Positions 33,039 through 43,281 of a DNA stretch of 64,000 nucleotides are shown in pieces. Under the pieces are notes generated by a model. That model saw only the letters and a list, made by a program, of their open reading frames with translations, made no database searches and was not told the DNA's origin. The stretch is taken from assembly GCA_905221605.1 (NCBI GenBank), contig CAJNDS010002460.1, positions 230,124-294,123 on the forward strand, given 5' to 3'. Position 1 is the first letter of the stretch; each line of letters starts with the position of its first letter. Position numbers and translations under genes: made by a program. The stretch is from Symbiodinium natans. Lineage: Eukaryota; Sar; Dinophyceae; Suessiales; Symbiodiniaceae.

Positions 33039-36000
33039 TCAGCCCGTTCTGGTAGGTCTCAAGCTTCGCTGTTGCCCACCATTCCCATATAGCGACTGTC
33101 CACCTGCTTCTCGACAGCATCTGCACAGCGTCCTCTGCGACACCTGGTCCACATTGCGAAGACCCCAACATCCACGATGCCAGTGGTAGCAATCTCCTCC
33201 AGGACCATGGTACAAGACCCCATCGAACGGAACCTGCACCACTGTCGACGTCGAAGCCGGTAGCATCTCCTGCGTCTGAACCCCAATGTCTCTTCGTACA
33301 GGACGTTCAGGAAATAGGGCTGTAGGATCCACGGCAACCACTCGATTGGCCGGAGCACTGCTTGCCCTCGGTCCAACTCCACCAGGTTCGCCCAAACCAC
33401 CCACACGCACTGAGGTCACCCCATCTCTCACCTGCACTGATGTAGAGGGTCCAGCTTCACGACGCTCTGGAAAATACTTCGCAGCCAAATGACGAAGCCT
33501 CTCTTCCTCTTCCAGGCTCCTCGCTTTGGCCAGCAACGCCAACACTTCACGGTGTTCGGCCTTTTCTCCCGATTTCATCGCCTTCAAGCTCACGACTTTC
33601 TTCGTAGAACCCTTCAAGCATTCCCACACGGCCACCACAGCTGTAACCAGTATCAAGACCACCAGCCACATCTCCCAGTCTGAAGCCAGAGCTTCCTTCA
33701 GCTGCACAGAAGTCGTCGCGTCACCCTTAACCCCGCACACCATAGAGCACATCGTAGCTAACTTCAACGCCCAATCAGCCTGGAACTTCACCCCTGCTTC
33801 TAGCGTCCTGCTGTTGCTACTGCTGACTGCTGCTGCGGGTTCACGACTGCTGTTGACTTCTGCTGCTTCAAGACCGCTGTTGACTGCCGTGGTTTCGAAC
33901 TTGACCTGCTTCTGTCCACGTAGTACCCGAAGCTCAGGGGGCCCATCTCGCAAACTCCACTCGTCGAAGACCTCCTGAAGCCTCGCCTGGGGCACTTGTT
34001 TTGTCAAAACGTCTGCGAGCTGTCCCTGTCCTGGCTGGTGCTCCAACTCGATCTGGCCCGTGGCAATCATCTCCCGGATCCAGTGATGTCGGAGTTTGAG
34101 GTGTCTCGTCCTCCACGATCCCTCCCCAGTCAGAACTCCAATCGCAGCTGTGGAATCCACCTTCACCACGGTCCGTGCTGGCTTCAATCCCAAGTCTTCC
34201 AACACCGACCTCACCGCTCGAAGCAAAGCCACCCCATCGGACACCGCGATCACCTCCGCCTCGGCACTCGACAAAGCGGTCAGTGATTGCTTCGAAGCCT
34301 TCCAAAGGATCGGATGACCCCTCCAAAAGACAACAGCCCCTGAGTAACTTTGAGCAGCAGTGGGTGCAAAGCTGGCATCTGTAAACAGGACCAAGTCGTT
34401 GGCATGCTCGTGGTCCGGACCCGGCAAGAAGAACTTCTTGTCGAGGGTGCTGTTGATGTAGGCCACCATCTTTTTGCCCATCTTCACAGCCTCCCTTGCA
34501 TTTCTCGTGACCAACGAGGACATCACTGCCATTGCGAATGCCAAATCTGGTCTCCCACGTTGGGAAGCCCACAACAGCTCTCCACATCGCTGCTGTGCCT
34601 CTTTCACCATGCTCGGATCTTGCTCCTCCGTAGCACTCCCTTCTGGGATCTCTCTCGCCATTGGCAGCTTGCTGAAGGACTTGACTTCCCGGCTTCGAAC
34701 CAACTCCTGAAGGTAGCCCTGCTGACCCACACAGTAGGTGCATGCAATCTCCAGGCCCAGAAACCGGACAGGTGGTTTTCCTCGCTCCACCATCTCGCAG
34801 CCATTGGTCTCCCATTGACTGCCCAACCATCCGAAGAACCCTCGCAAGATGGAATCCGGCCCAGCCGCCAAGACGTCGTCCACATAGAAGACCACCAAGC
34901 CCGTCAAAGTCCACGTTCCAGGCTTCTCCTCTTTCAGGACCTTGTAGAGGTTGACGTCCGTCAAGCAGCCTTCCAACTTCACCGGCTTCCCATCATCGTC
35001 CTTCCACGTTGCAAGCCTTGCCTTTGAGTTGCGATGGTCCGTCCACCACTTTGGCGATTTCTTGAAACCATAGACTGCAGCGTCCACGACCCACAGCTCC
35101 CCCTCCTCGGCCAGGCCAGCTCTGATCGCTGCCCGAGGAGGCTCCATTGCATACCCACGACCCGCTGGTAGTGGTGCAGCCAAGAAGGCATTCTTCACGT
35201 CATCCGTTCCAATGCTCCACTTGTTGGCACTGGCTTCAGCGACCACAATCCGAACTCCATCGATTGTAGCTCCTGCTGCATAAAGATCACCCACCTCCAG
35301 GCCCTCATTGGCGAAGTTTCCACAAGCCACCGCCCTCACTCGTCGTCGGTACTTCCCCTCCTTAGGCCTTGTGGGAGGCTTCACTGTGTACACGAGTTTG
35401 GACGGCACCACCACTGAGTTTGGGTCGGCCCGGAAACGTCTCGCATCTTCACCCCAAATCTTGTGGATAGCGTTCATGCCCACCATCGAGTCGACCTCCT
35501 TGGCCATAGGCTTTTTCCACTTTTCAATCGCCTCACTCGCCTCCTTCGGGTCAACGGTGTGCACAACCTGAAGCACCTCGTCCTCCTTCAAGTCGTTCAG
35601 CAACGCTTCAATCCCTGGGGTGTAAAGGCCCTCAGAGGTAGCCTTCCTAAGCATAGGCTCCATCCAGGATTCCTCTGGCTCGCCCAGCTCCTCAAACTCA
35701 ACCTCCTCAAACAACATCATGTCGTCGACGATGAGCTTGTTCTCCCTCGCAGCTTCCACCCTCATTGGTGCCAAGCGAGGTTCACGATCATCTTGTCCAG
35801 GAGGGTCCCTACGTCCCATCCATGGCAACGCCGGCAATGGTGCCTCTTCCACCACCACCCTTCGGTCCCAGTACAGGAGATACTCCACCCTTCCAAGGAA
35901 CATGTTGTACACCTGGACGACCACCAACTCTTCCCAGTCCAACGTGTTCTCAGGCGTGGGGTCCACCACCGGAAACTCCTGCACATCCATGATGGTGACC

Positions 36001-37184
36001 AAATGCCTTCGGAATCCGTCCTCCGTGACCATGTAGACCTCAGGCTCAGTCTCCCAATCTTCCATGCTGTTGTACACCAACATTGGCACCACCTCATCAA
36101 CGGTGTCATCCACGGGCAGAATCTCTCTCCACTGTCCACGAAAAGCGTCAATCACCTCTTGCCCACTGTGAACGTTCGCTTCCCATCGTTCGTACTCATC
36201 CTCTTGAAGCCTCACAAACCTGGTGATCAGTTCCATTCTTCGATTCACCGGCTGAAGTGGTAAGGCATGAGGATTCGGTCCCGTGAACTTGTTCAAGCGA
36301 ACCGAACTGCTGGGATCTCTCGGTTCCTGATCTCTCGATCTAGACTTCTCCCTTGGATTCACCGTGAAGGTGGTATTGTTGGACATGACTGCTCCCGCTC
36401 TTGCTGGACCTGCAGGAACTGTAGAAGCTGCCCCACGTGTTGGCAGTTCTTGCAACGCTCGAGTCATCTCGCTCTCGTGGATGTACTCCTCCCGCGTGGC
36501 CTCAACCCAGCTCACATAGAGATACTTGGTGTCTCGCCTAGACTCCACATAGTACCCAAAGATTGCCGAAGTACCACCGGGGCCATTCCACACCATGGTG
36601 ACCGTTGCCATGTAGATCAACCGATACCGAGGTGATCCAATCACCTGCTCGGTGACTCTCCTCTCCAACACCGGCTCAGAGTCCTCCGACAAGATGAGCT
36701 CCAAGCGATCCTTTTGCTTCCAGAACTGATAGGCCAGATCCTCCTTCCTAGCAGCCTGGAACACCTGCCTTTCAGTCGGCAATGAGTCCATTCGCCAATT
36801 CACCGTGAACGGCTCAACCTCGTGCCCTTCCAAGTACGCTGCCAGGACGTTGACGTCAGTAGTCATTCGCATTGGTCTCAACCGAACCTGCTGCTGCCCG
36901 TCACCACCAGACCCAGTAGCATGTTGAGGTACTTGGAAGCCACGTTGATCTCCCGAATCGCCGGTCGTCTCCTCATCCAGGACTTCCTCCGCTGTGACGA
37001 AGCCCAAATCGTTCAGCACCTCCTGCTCCTCACTCTTCACCCGGTGGAAGTCCCTGATGGAGTATGCTGCCACCACTAGCCGATTGCCTTCCCAATCCTG
37101 GGTAGCGTGCCACTTCCTCGGAAGAAACACAATTGGTTGTCTACCACCACCATCGTCCACAAACTCCTTGACGTGGCCCAACTT
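33039..37184 (-). CDS. pol: pol part 2: end of 2OG-like domain, reverse transcriptase, RNase H, membrane-segment tail
   Basis: About 1380 codons, in frame with part 1. Near the start KWHAT (His25) and GNRLVV (Arg34) give the distal His and Arg expected nine residues later in 2OG-Fe(II) enzymes. A long region of unknown function follows. Reverse transcriptase: DVKNAFLAA (Asp661) and YVDDVLA (from residue 766). RNase H: FTDASF (Asp935), SSAEAEVIA, KVDSTAAIGVL and LADVLTK. These catalytic motifs look intact. After RNase H comes an extra tail of about 250 residues with one hydrophobic segment (LVVLILVTAVVAVW, about 1168-1188), a charged coiled-coil-like stretch, and a Cys/His-rich end (CYHWHRGC then CRCC). 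The tail could be membrane-associated; I would not call it an envelope protein. Confidence 0.92.
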   Translation of the reverse strand, partial: KLGHVKEFVDDGGGRQPIVFLPRKWHATQDWEGNRLVVAAYSIRDFHRVKSEEQEVLNDLGFVTAEEVLDEETTGDSGDQRGFQVPQHATGSGGDGQQQVRLRPMRMTTDVNVLAAYLEGHEVEPFTVNWRMDSLPTERQVFQAARKEDLAYQFWKQKDRLELILSEDSEPVLERRVTEQVIGSPRYRLIYMATVTMVWNGPGGTSAIFGYYVESRRDTKYLYVSWVEATREEYIHESEMTRALQELPTRGAASTVPAGPARAGAVMSNNTTFTVNPREKSRSRDQEPRDPSSSVRLNKFTGPNPHALPLQPVNRRMELITRFVRLQEDEYERWEANVHSGQEVIDAFRGQWREILPVDDTVDEVVPMLVYNSMEDWETEPEVYMVTEDGFRRHLVTIMDVQEFPVVDPTPENTLDWEELVVVQVYNMFLGRVEYLLYWDRRVVVEEAPLPALPWMGRRDPPGQDDREPRLAPMRVEAARENKLIVDDMMLFEEVEFEELGEPEESWMEPMLRKATSEGLYTPGIEALLNDLKEDEVLQVVHTVDPKEASEAIEKWKKPMAKEVDSMVGMNAIHKIWGEDARRFRADPNSVVVPSKLVYTVKPPTRPKEGKYRRRVRAVACGNFANEGLEVGDLYAAGATIDGVRIVVAEASANKWSIGTDDVKNAFLAAPLPAGRGYAMEPPRAAIRAGLAEEGELWVVDAAVYGFKKSPKWWTDHRNSKARLATWKDDDGKPVKLEGCLTDVNLYKVLKEEKPGTWTLTGLVVFYVDDVLAAGPDSILRGFFGWLGSQWETNGCEMVERGKPPVRFLGLEIACTYCVGQQGYLQELVRSREVKSFSKLPMAREIPEGSATEEQDPSMVKEAQQRCGELLWASQRGRPDLAFAMAVMSSLVTRNAREAVKMGKKMVAYINSTLDKKFFLPGPDHEHANDLVLFTDASFAPTAAQSYSGAVVFWRGHPILWKASKQSLTALSSAEAEVIAVSDGVALLRAVRSVLEDLGLKPARTVVKVDSTAAIGVLTGEGSWRTRHLKLRHHWIREMIATGQIELEHQPGQGQLADVLTKQVPQARLQEVFDEWSLRDGPPELRVLRGQKQVKFETTAVNSGLEAAEVNSSREPAAAVSSSNSRTLEAGVKFQADWALKLATMCSMVCGVKGDATTSVQLKEALASDWEMWLVVLILVTAVVAVWECLKGSTKKVVSLKAMKSGEKAEHREVLALLAKARSLEEEERLRHLAAKYFPERREAGPSTSVQVRDGVTSVRVGGLGEPGGVGPRASSAPANRVVAVDPTALFPERPVRRDIGVQTQEMLPASTSTVVQVPFDGVLYHGPGGDCYHWHRGCWGLRNVDQVSQRTLCRCCREAGGQSLYGNGGQQRSLRPTRTG

Positions 37185-37187
37185 CTA
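37185..37187 (-). other. In-frame TAG inside the polyprotein
   Basis: The frame upstream and downstream is the same; only this amber codon separates them, and it lies in the middle of one conserved-looking domain. It reads as a nonsense change in this copy. Leaky suppression of the kind used by some retroelements is possible but would be unusual inside a domain. Confidence 0.85.
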
Positions 37188-40100
37188 CTTCAGCTTCACT
37201 GGGATTTCACCTTCGGGCACTCCTTCAACCCACAAACCTCCCTTTGTGAACTGAGAAATTGGCACCAGCTTGGAATTGTGGGAATCCCGATGCATCACCG
37301 TCTTCGAGTTCTTGAAGATCATGAATGAATTCCACCTGCTGTCCAAGTGAGCAGTGTGGTTCTCGATGAAGCGATTGATCACCCTGGTGACATACGGGAA
37401 CTTCCGGGCGTTGGCTCGAAGACCACCAATGCCCCCCCGGATGAACGCCCCCGACGACCAGGCCTTCTCTTCCTCCATATCCTCACCTGGTCTCTCTTCG
37501 CACTTTCGAGGTGGAGGATCTCCTGGAAGTAGCTCGAACAGCTCCTCAACGATCTCCGACGTGATCTCCCACTCCTCGTACAAGACCTCGCGAGCAAACG
37601 CTTCAGCCTCCGAAACAGCATCACCACCGTGCTGCTCCACTTCTACCAACTCGCCAGACACTGCACGGGCCATACGCGGTGGACCCTTTCCAGTCAGGCG
37701 ACGTCGCACAGAACCGTCCCCTCCTCGGCTCGGCTCATCCCCTTCATGGGGCGCTAAGGACTCGAAGACACCATCTCCAGGTTCAACTTCAGGAGGTCCC
37801 GGATCCACAAGGGCTGCCTTGGGCTTCACGTTCTTGGCATGCAAAAACGAGTCCTCTGCATACACCAGGTGGCCATCGTCCACCGAGTTGCTCAAGCCCA
37901 GGTACACTCCCTCGACCCATCGAGGCTCAAACTCCCTTCGAACCGTTTTTCCTCCTGAGGCGAAAGCTCTCCGCTTCACCATCACCTTAGCTCCAAACGT
38001 CGTTGCCAGCTTTGACACCTGTGACAACGCCTTGGCCCTTTGTTGTGCCGCCACCGCTTCAGCTGCACATGGCCAGAACTTCAGGTCCAACCTCGCCGAT
38101 GCCAAGGCTGTCCTAGCTCTCTGCTTGATTGTCTTGATGGCCGCCTCAGCGCCACCATTTCCCTGAGGTATTCCGGGCACACTTGTAGTCACCCGAATCG
38201 CTTGACCATGCAGCCATTGCACCAAGCCCTTGTTGGTGAACTGTGCTGCCTTGTCCGAGTGGAAACGAAGAACAGGAAGGTTCAGGTTCCTGAGGTAGAG
38301 GACAATTCCCTGCACCACGCTGGCCACAGTGCTTCCCTTGATGTCGGCCAGTCCATGTGCAAACAAGAGATTGGCTGCCTTCGGCGCCTTCACATCCTCC
38401 GGGATTTCCCTTGGCCTGGCCCCAACCACTATCTCCTTATCAGGGTCTTCAGCCTGCTCTGGATCAGGTACAGGACCATCATCATCAGGAAGATCCGGCT
38501 CGTAGTCATCCCAGTCGCTCCCCTCCTCTTCGACCAAACCAACACCACCTCCTTCGTCTTCTGCAAACGGGTCTGCTTCACCCTCAGGCACCTCCACCTC
38601 AGGGTCATCCGCAGTCTCCTCCAGCTCGTTGGTGATGTAGGACTCCGGCAGAGTGTACTTCGCGACCAGCATGTAGCGAAGATTGCGGTTTCGCTCTTGA
38701 CGCCCCCTTCCATGTGGGTTTACCCCCAAGGTGCGGAAGGGGCCAGCTATAACGATGTTCAGGACAAACAAACTCGGGTGGGATACTCGCCGGTGCTGAT
38801 GTCCTGTCGCACCGTACGTGGTGCATTGCAAGCAGTCTCTTCGTGCCGGGTAGTGACCCGCTTTGACGTGGTCTCGCCACTGCTCCTGCGACATTGCTCT
38901 GAGGGTCGCAGGGTCCACGACAAAGTCACCCCGGGATACCACCTCCAACACCACTCGCTTCAAGCCTGAGGCCAAACCACCATCTGAGACTTCTCTTCCC
39001 ATTGGCTCCCCAGGTTGCACCCGCTTGTCCTTCAAGACCTCCATGTTGTAGTTGGTGATGATCTCGGTGGACCTCGTCACTGCCAATCCAAGTGCTCCTT
39101 GGTCACAAAGCACCCGGTCCATTGCAGTCGCCACCAAGAACCTTTCCCCCAACCTCACTTGCTGCTGCCCATAGCTGTACTCACCCCGGTTCAGGTTTCG
39201 CTCTGGACCAGACCACACAAAACCAGTCTTCTCCTCAGGGTGCCTTGACGCTAGCCTCGCCAGGCAGTACAGCAACTTCACCTGGGCAGACTTCACGAAG
39301 ACGGCCTCGTCCTGAGCAGGCCCATGTGCCCCACCGGCCACAATGCATTTCAGCTTGCCCTTGACCGCAGCCCATAGCAAGGCCTGGTAGACATCCTGCT
39401 CAATGTTACCAGCCACCTTCAACATCATACGTCCCTCCTGCTCCAAGACCTTCAGGAAGCCATCCTCGTTCTCATGGGCAGGAAGATGCAGGATCCACTC
39501 GGGCGCCTGCAAGAAGGACTTCTTGACCCGTCGGGGAAGTGGAAGGGCCTTCAAGTAGTCCCAACCCTTCGCCAGGTTCAACTCCAAACACAGCCTTGTC
39601 CTCAAAGCTTCAGGTAGCTCCCCAAACACAGGCCCCATCAACGCCTTCCAGAGAGCATTCCTCGATCCTGAAGCCACGTAGTCGTCGAGATGCGTAGTCC
39701 ACGGTGCAGTGTTAGCGCCCACCTTCAGGGCCTCCAGCTTCATCTGCAAGGTTTGCACCTCATCTCGAAACTCTTGGAGCTTGGCGTTTTCCACCTGCTC
39801 AATGATCTTGTCGGCCTCCGCCATGGTGAGCTCCGGACATCCAGCCTTCACGCTGGTTCGCAGCACCCCAAGTGTTGGGTGCACAATCTTCAAGCCCTTT
39901 CGTCCCCAAGATATCTCGCAACCAGCACGAACGAGGTCTCCCATGGGCAACAAAGGCTGAGTCGTTGTAGACGGTGTGAGTATAGATCCCGCTGGCGTCT
40001 GGTAGAGCTGAGTCCTCTCGTTGTTGGCCAGCACCACACTCACCTGGTTTGCATCATGAAGCTCATGAGGATCTCGAGGTTGTCGAAGAATGTTCGTAGC

Positions 40101-41396
40101 CCCAGAGTCAATGAGCACCGTTGGCACATCCAGCTCTGCCTTGAACATCCGAGGATCTCCTCCACGAGGTCGCACCACCACGTCTTCAACCCTCAAGGCT
40201 CTCAACCGAAGCTCATCCAGCTGCCTCTGGATCGATGCCAATCCTGGATGTCCTCCTCCAGCTCCTTCTCCCACCAAAGACCTCAGAGCTTGCGCTGCAT
40301 CAGTCATCGCAGACTGGAGCTCAGGGTTGGGACTCGACGCTGAGGTTGTCGTGGACACCGGTGATGTCGGCTGTGGCTCAGGTTCCGACACCATGCTTCT
40401 GGCTGCAGGCTCCTCCTTCGCCCGGCTCGGTTGGCTGTGGCCTCCACCACCGCCCTTTCCACCAGTAGAACCCGAAGGTCTTGACGCTAAGGCCTTCGTT
40501 GGACAATCCGCCGCTATGTGTCCTTCACCTCCACATTCAAGGCACCGCCCACGCTTGGAGATCCCTTCGAAGGAGTGCTTGAAGCGACACGTTTTCCCTC
40601 GGCGACATCCTTCAGGACTTTTGGCGAACCACGGACAGATCTTCTGCTCGCCGTCCTTTCCTTTTCCAAAGGCTTCTTTCCCTTTGCCTTTTCCTTTGTC
40701 TCGCTCTCTGTCCTTGCCCTTGCCCTTGTCCCGATCCTTGTCCTTGTCGCGGTCTGTAGCCCCATCCTCACCCTGCATAGGCTTGGCCTTGGGCTCTGCA
40801 CCACGACTGCTTCCCATCACCATCACACCCGCCAGCGTTTCCATCTCCGCCTTGAGATGCTGCTGGTACTGCATGACGGTGGCCAACGTAGGCGACGTGT
40901 CGACCATCAAAGTGTTCTTGACCAGGGATGTCCTAAATGCAGCGTCTGCATTCTTCTGCAGCACGCCTGCCACGATCACCGACAGCCCTCTAGCCAAGAT
41001 CATCGGATCTGGGCAAGTGACAGCGATACCTTGAGCTCGCTGCATCCATCTCTCCCACTGACGCAAGGCCCGCACTGCCTGCTCTGCATCTGCTGCCTTG
41101 GTAGTCTCCGTCAACGACTTCAGGAGGTGCAGCTTCTCCGACTCGCCCCCCGGGCAGTACTGAACATACAGCCGGTAGACGATCTTCACCGCGCTGCGAG
41201 TGCATTGCCTCGCCACCAAGTCCCTCCGGACTTCCGGTGCCAACGCTGCCAGCAACATTCGGCATTGACACGAGCGTACCGCCCGTCGTCCAAATCCATT
41301 CCAGAGGGCCCTTGCATAGCCAACCTCTGGTAGGGCGTACTTGCCACCCACTTCGCGTAGTGCAACGAGACCTCGCTTTTGACGGCCTCCCACCAA
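37185..41396 (-). CDS. pol: gag-pol part 1: capsid end, zinc fingers, protease, integrase, start of 2OG-like domain
   Basis: Open frame of 1403 codons; codons before about 41265 are out-of-frame overlap with gag. Visible in order: capsid helices; a Lys/Asp/Arg-rich linker; CCCH finger from residue 254 (C-x9-C-x5-C-x3-H); CCHC knuck at 285-298 (CLECGGEGHIAADC); aspartic protease motif IDSGAT at Asp430; HHCC zinc site near 844-858; integrase core with GPF motif at 882-887, Asp1048 (HSDKAAQF) and Glu1084, spaced D-x35-E. The expected first Asp before IAGPF is Val882. About 80 acidic residues are inserted between the first and second catalytic positions. The C-terminus (MHRDSHN, His1369 and Asp1371; KGGLWVEG) looks like the first half of a 2OG-Fe(II) dioxygenase fold, cut by TAG at 37185. 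Confidence 0.9.
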   Translation of the reverse strand: MVGGRQKRGLVALREVGGKYALPEVGYARALWNGFGRRAVRSCQCRMLLAALAPEVRRDLVARQCTRSAVKIVYRLYVQYCPGGESEKLHLLKSLTETTKAADAEQAVRALRQWERWMQRAQGIAVTCPDPMILARGLSVIVAGVLQKNADAAFRTSLVKNTLMVDTSPTLATVMQYQQHLKAEMETLAGVMVMGSSRGAEPKAKPMQGEDGATDRDKDKDRDKGKGKDRERDKGKGKGKEAFGKGKDGEQKICPWFAKSPEGCRRGKTCRFKHSFEGISKRGRCLECGGEGHIAADCPTKALASRPSGSTGGKGGGGGHSQPSRAKEEPAARSMVSEPEPQPTSPVSTTTSASSPNPELQSAMTDAAQALRSLVGEGAGGGHPGLASIQRQLDELRLRALRVEDVVVRPRGGDPRMFKAELDVPTVLIDSGATNILRQPRDPHELHDANQVSVVLANNERTQLYQTPAGSILTPSTTTQPLLPMGDLVRAGCEISWGRKGLKIVHPTLGVLRTSVKAGCPELTMAEADKIIEQVENAKLQEFRDEVQTLQMKLEALKVGANTAPWTTHLDDYVASGSRNALWKALMGPVFGELPEALRTRLCLELNLAKGWDYLKALPLPRRVKKSFLQAPEWILHLPAHENEDGFLKVLEQEGRMMLKVAGNIEQDVYQALLWAAVKGKLKCIVAGGAHGPAQDEAVFVKSAQVKLLYCLARLASRHPEEKTGFVWSGPERNLNRGEYSYGQQQVRLGERFLVATAMDRVLCDQGALGLAVTRSTEIITNYNMEVLKDKRVQPGEPMGREVSDGGLASGLKRVVLEVVSRGDFVVDPATLRAMSQEQWRDHVKAGHYPARRDCLQCTTYGATGHQHRRVSHPSLFVLNIVIAGPFRTLGVNPHGRGRQERNRNLRYMLVAKYTLPESYITNELEETADDPEVEVPEGEADPFAEDEGGGVGLVEEEGSDWDDYEPDLPDDDGPVPDPEQAEDPDKEIVVGARPREIPEDVKAPKAANLLFAHGLADIKGSTVASVVQGIVLYLRNLNLPVLRFHSDKAAQFTNKGLVQWLHGQAIRVTTSVPGIPQGNGGAEAAIKTIKQRARTALASARLDLKFWPCAAEAVAAQQRAKALSQVSKLATTFGAKVMVKRRAFASGGKTVRREFEPRWVEGVYLGLSNSVDDGHLVYAEDSFLHAKNVKPKAALVDPGPPEVEPGDGVFESLAPHEGDEPSRGGDGSVRRRLTGKGPPRMARAVSGELVEVEQHGGDAVSEAEAFAREVLYEEWEITSEIVEELFELLPGDPPPRKCEERPGEDMEEEKAWSSGAFIRGGIGGLRANARKFPYVTRVINRFIENHTAHLDSRWNSFMIFKNSKTVMHRDSHNSKLVPISQFTKGGLWVEGVPEGEIPVKLK

Positions 41397-41856
41397 GCAC
41401 CACTTCCATCACTGAGGTCTCGCATCGGCCCGTCAATCAGCTCCATCCAGTCTTGAATGACGACCGGGCTATCCTCAGCACCAGGAGGATCCAATGCCGG
41501 CAAAGCTGCAATCCCAGGCTTCACCTGCTCCGGCTGACCCACCTTCTGGTTCATCATGTTCAGCTGTGCCTGCTGGAGCTGCTGGATACCTGCGGCCAAC
41601 ATTCCAACCAGTCCCGGCTGATCTCCGATCCCTCCACCAAACGAGGAACCGCCCACATTTCCAGCCCCAGAACCAGCCGACTGGTTCGGGCCACGAGTTG
41701 CACTCCTTGGCAACTCCCCTGCACATTGCGGTCCACCTCCATACACTTGAGGACCTCCAGGTGCTTGAGGAGCTCCAGAAACTTGGCCAACTCCCGACAC
41801 ACCACCACTTCCAATCTGCTGGTGCCCTCCAGGTAGCTGAAAACCTTGTGGAACTT

Positions 41857-42113
41857 GAGGAACGCCAGGTAGCTGAGGACCATGTGGACCACGTGGACCT
41901 CCCGAAACACCAGGTAGCTGAGGACCTTGTAGACCTCCCGAACCACCATGTAGCTGAGGCCCGTGTAGACCTCCGGAAACACCAGGTAGCTGAGGACCTT
42001 GTGGACCTCCCGAACCACCAGGAAGCTGAGGACCTTGTAGACCTCCCGAAACACCAGGTAGCTGAGGAGGACCTCCCAAACCACCAAGAAGCTGAGGCCC
42101 TTGTGAACCTCCC
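41857..42113 (-). repeat. 36-bp tandem repeat coding for Gly/Pro/Leu-rich units in Gag
   Basis: Units translate as variations on GPQLPGVSGGLQ, about six or seven copies of twelve codons. One frame change lies at the edge of this array (about 42100), which is consistent with slippage in repeated DNA. Confidence 0.8.
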
Positions 42114-43269
42114 GTCCATGCAGCTGAGGACCTTGAGGAACTTGAGGAACGCCAGCTCCAGAAAGACCACCTTGTGCTCGAGATGTCCCGTGAAGTGAGC
42201 TACCTCCTCTATGAGGTACTCCGTGAAGTGGATCATCCCCTGGCACCTGACAACCTCCTGGAACTCGACCAACTCCCTGCTCGGCCTCGCCCCCAGACTG
42301 TCTCCCAAAACCAGCATTCATCAGCTCTTGTACCTGTCGTCGCAAAGCCACCACCTCGGTCTGCACCTGGTCTCTGCGATCCCTCATGTACTGTCCCAGC
42401 TGACGTTGCACTTCAACCCGAATTTCTGACGACCCGTAGACCCTTGCGACGTTTGTTCTCCATGAAGTAGAGGTCCACGAGAAGGCCAACTGTTCATTCT
42501 TTCCACCGCCCTCTGGTCGAACAACGCGGAGTGACCCCCACCTTCCACGTGCTGGGTCATCACCTGGAGCTCTTCCGGCGGGGAGAAATTCCAAGGCGAT
42601 TGCCTGGCTGCCGACTGCGGTGTTGCTGCTACGGCTGCTGCTCTGCTGCTGTGGCTGCGGGGCGTTCCCGGGGCCTGATTGGGTGTTAGTCCTAAAGACC
42701 CTAACATCCTATCCCCTAAACCACCACCACCAGTCGTCGTCGCTCGCAGAAAGTCTGTCAGCCTTGTCATCCATCCATATGCGCCCGTTCCAGTCTGGAC
42801 ATACCTCATCTCCAGCCCAGTTGTACGCGACGCAGCCGTCGGCGAGCCAGCATTCGCAGTGCCTTCCATGGCTGTCTGCACCATCTGCACTGCACCAAAT
42901 CTTTCGGCTGCCACTGCAGTCTCCAAGCCACCATTGCTGGACTCCAAAACCCTAGGTTGCTCCACCACTGGCCAGCTGTCATTGCCCAGGTCCATCTCCA
43001 GGCCACCAGTAACACCAGGGTCTCCACTGCCCAGCACACCACTATTTGTCTGCCCATCGGCAACAGCAGGTGTACTCAGGTCTCCACCCTGAACCGGTCC
43101 CACAACAACTGCACCAGTCCCAATTGCACCAGCACCATCTGTACCAGCACCAACTGCACCAGTACCATCTGTACCAGCACCAACTGTCAAAGATCCGTAG
43201 TTCGGCCCAGCTGTCTCACCAACCAGCGTAGGGGAACTCAACAATCCAGCGGTTGCGCCCAGGCCGCTT

Positions 43270-43281
43270 GGGCTCATAACC
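43270..43281 (-). promoter_or_regulatory. Primer binding site matching the initiator-tRNA anticodon loop
   Basis: The 12 plus-strand bases touching the LTR, GGGCTCATAACC, read like the anticodon stem-loop of eukaryotic initiator tRNA-Met (CUCAUAA loop with CAU anticodon), so the minus-strand element is complementary to it. Drosophila copia is known to prime from an internally cut half of tRNA-iMet rather than from the tRNA 3' end. Exact abutment to the LTR supports the same mode here. The site also contains an in-frame ATG of gag (43275-43277). Confidence 0.8.

Noticed and set aside
32755-33192. 145-codon minus-strand frame overlapping the 3' LTR
   Set aside because: Different frame from pol, no motifs, runs into the LTR; most likely untranslated 3' region.
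33600-33700. Envelope gene in the copia element
   Set aside because: Only one hydrophobic segment in a pol-linked tail, no signal peptide, no separate frame, no fusion or receptor-binding features.
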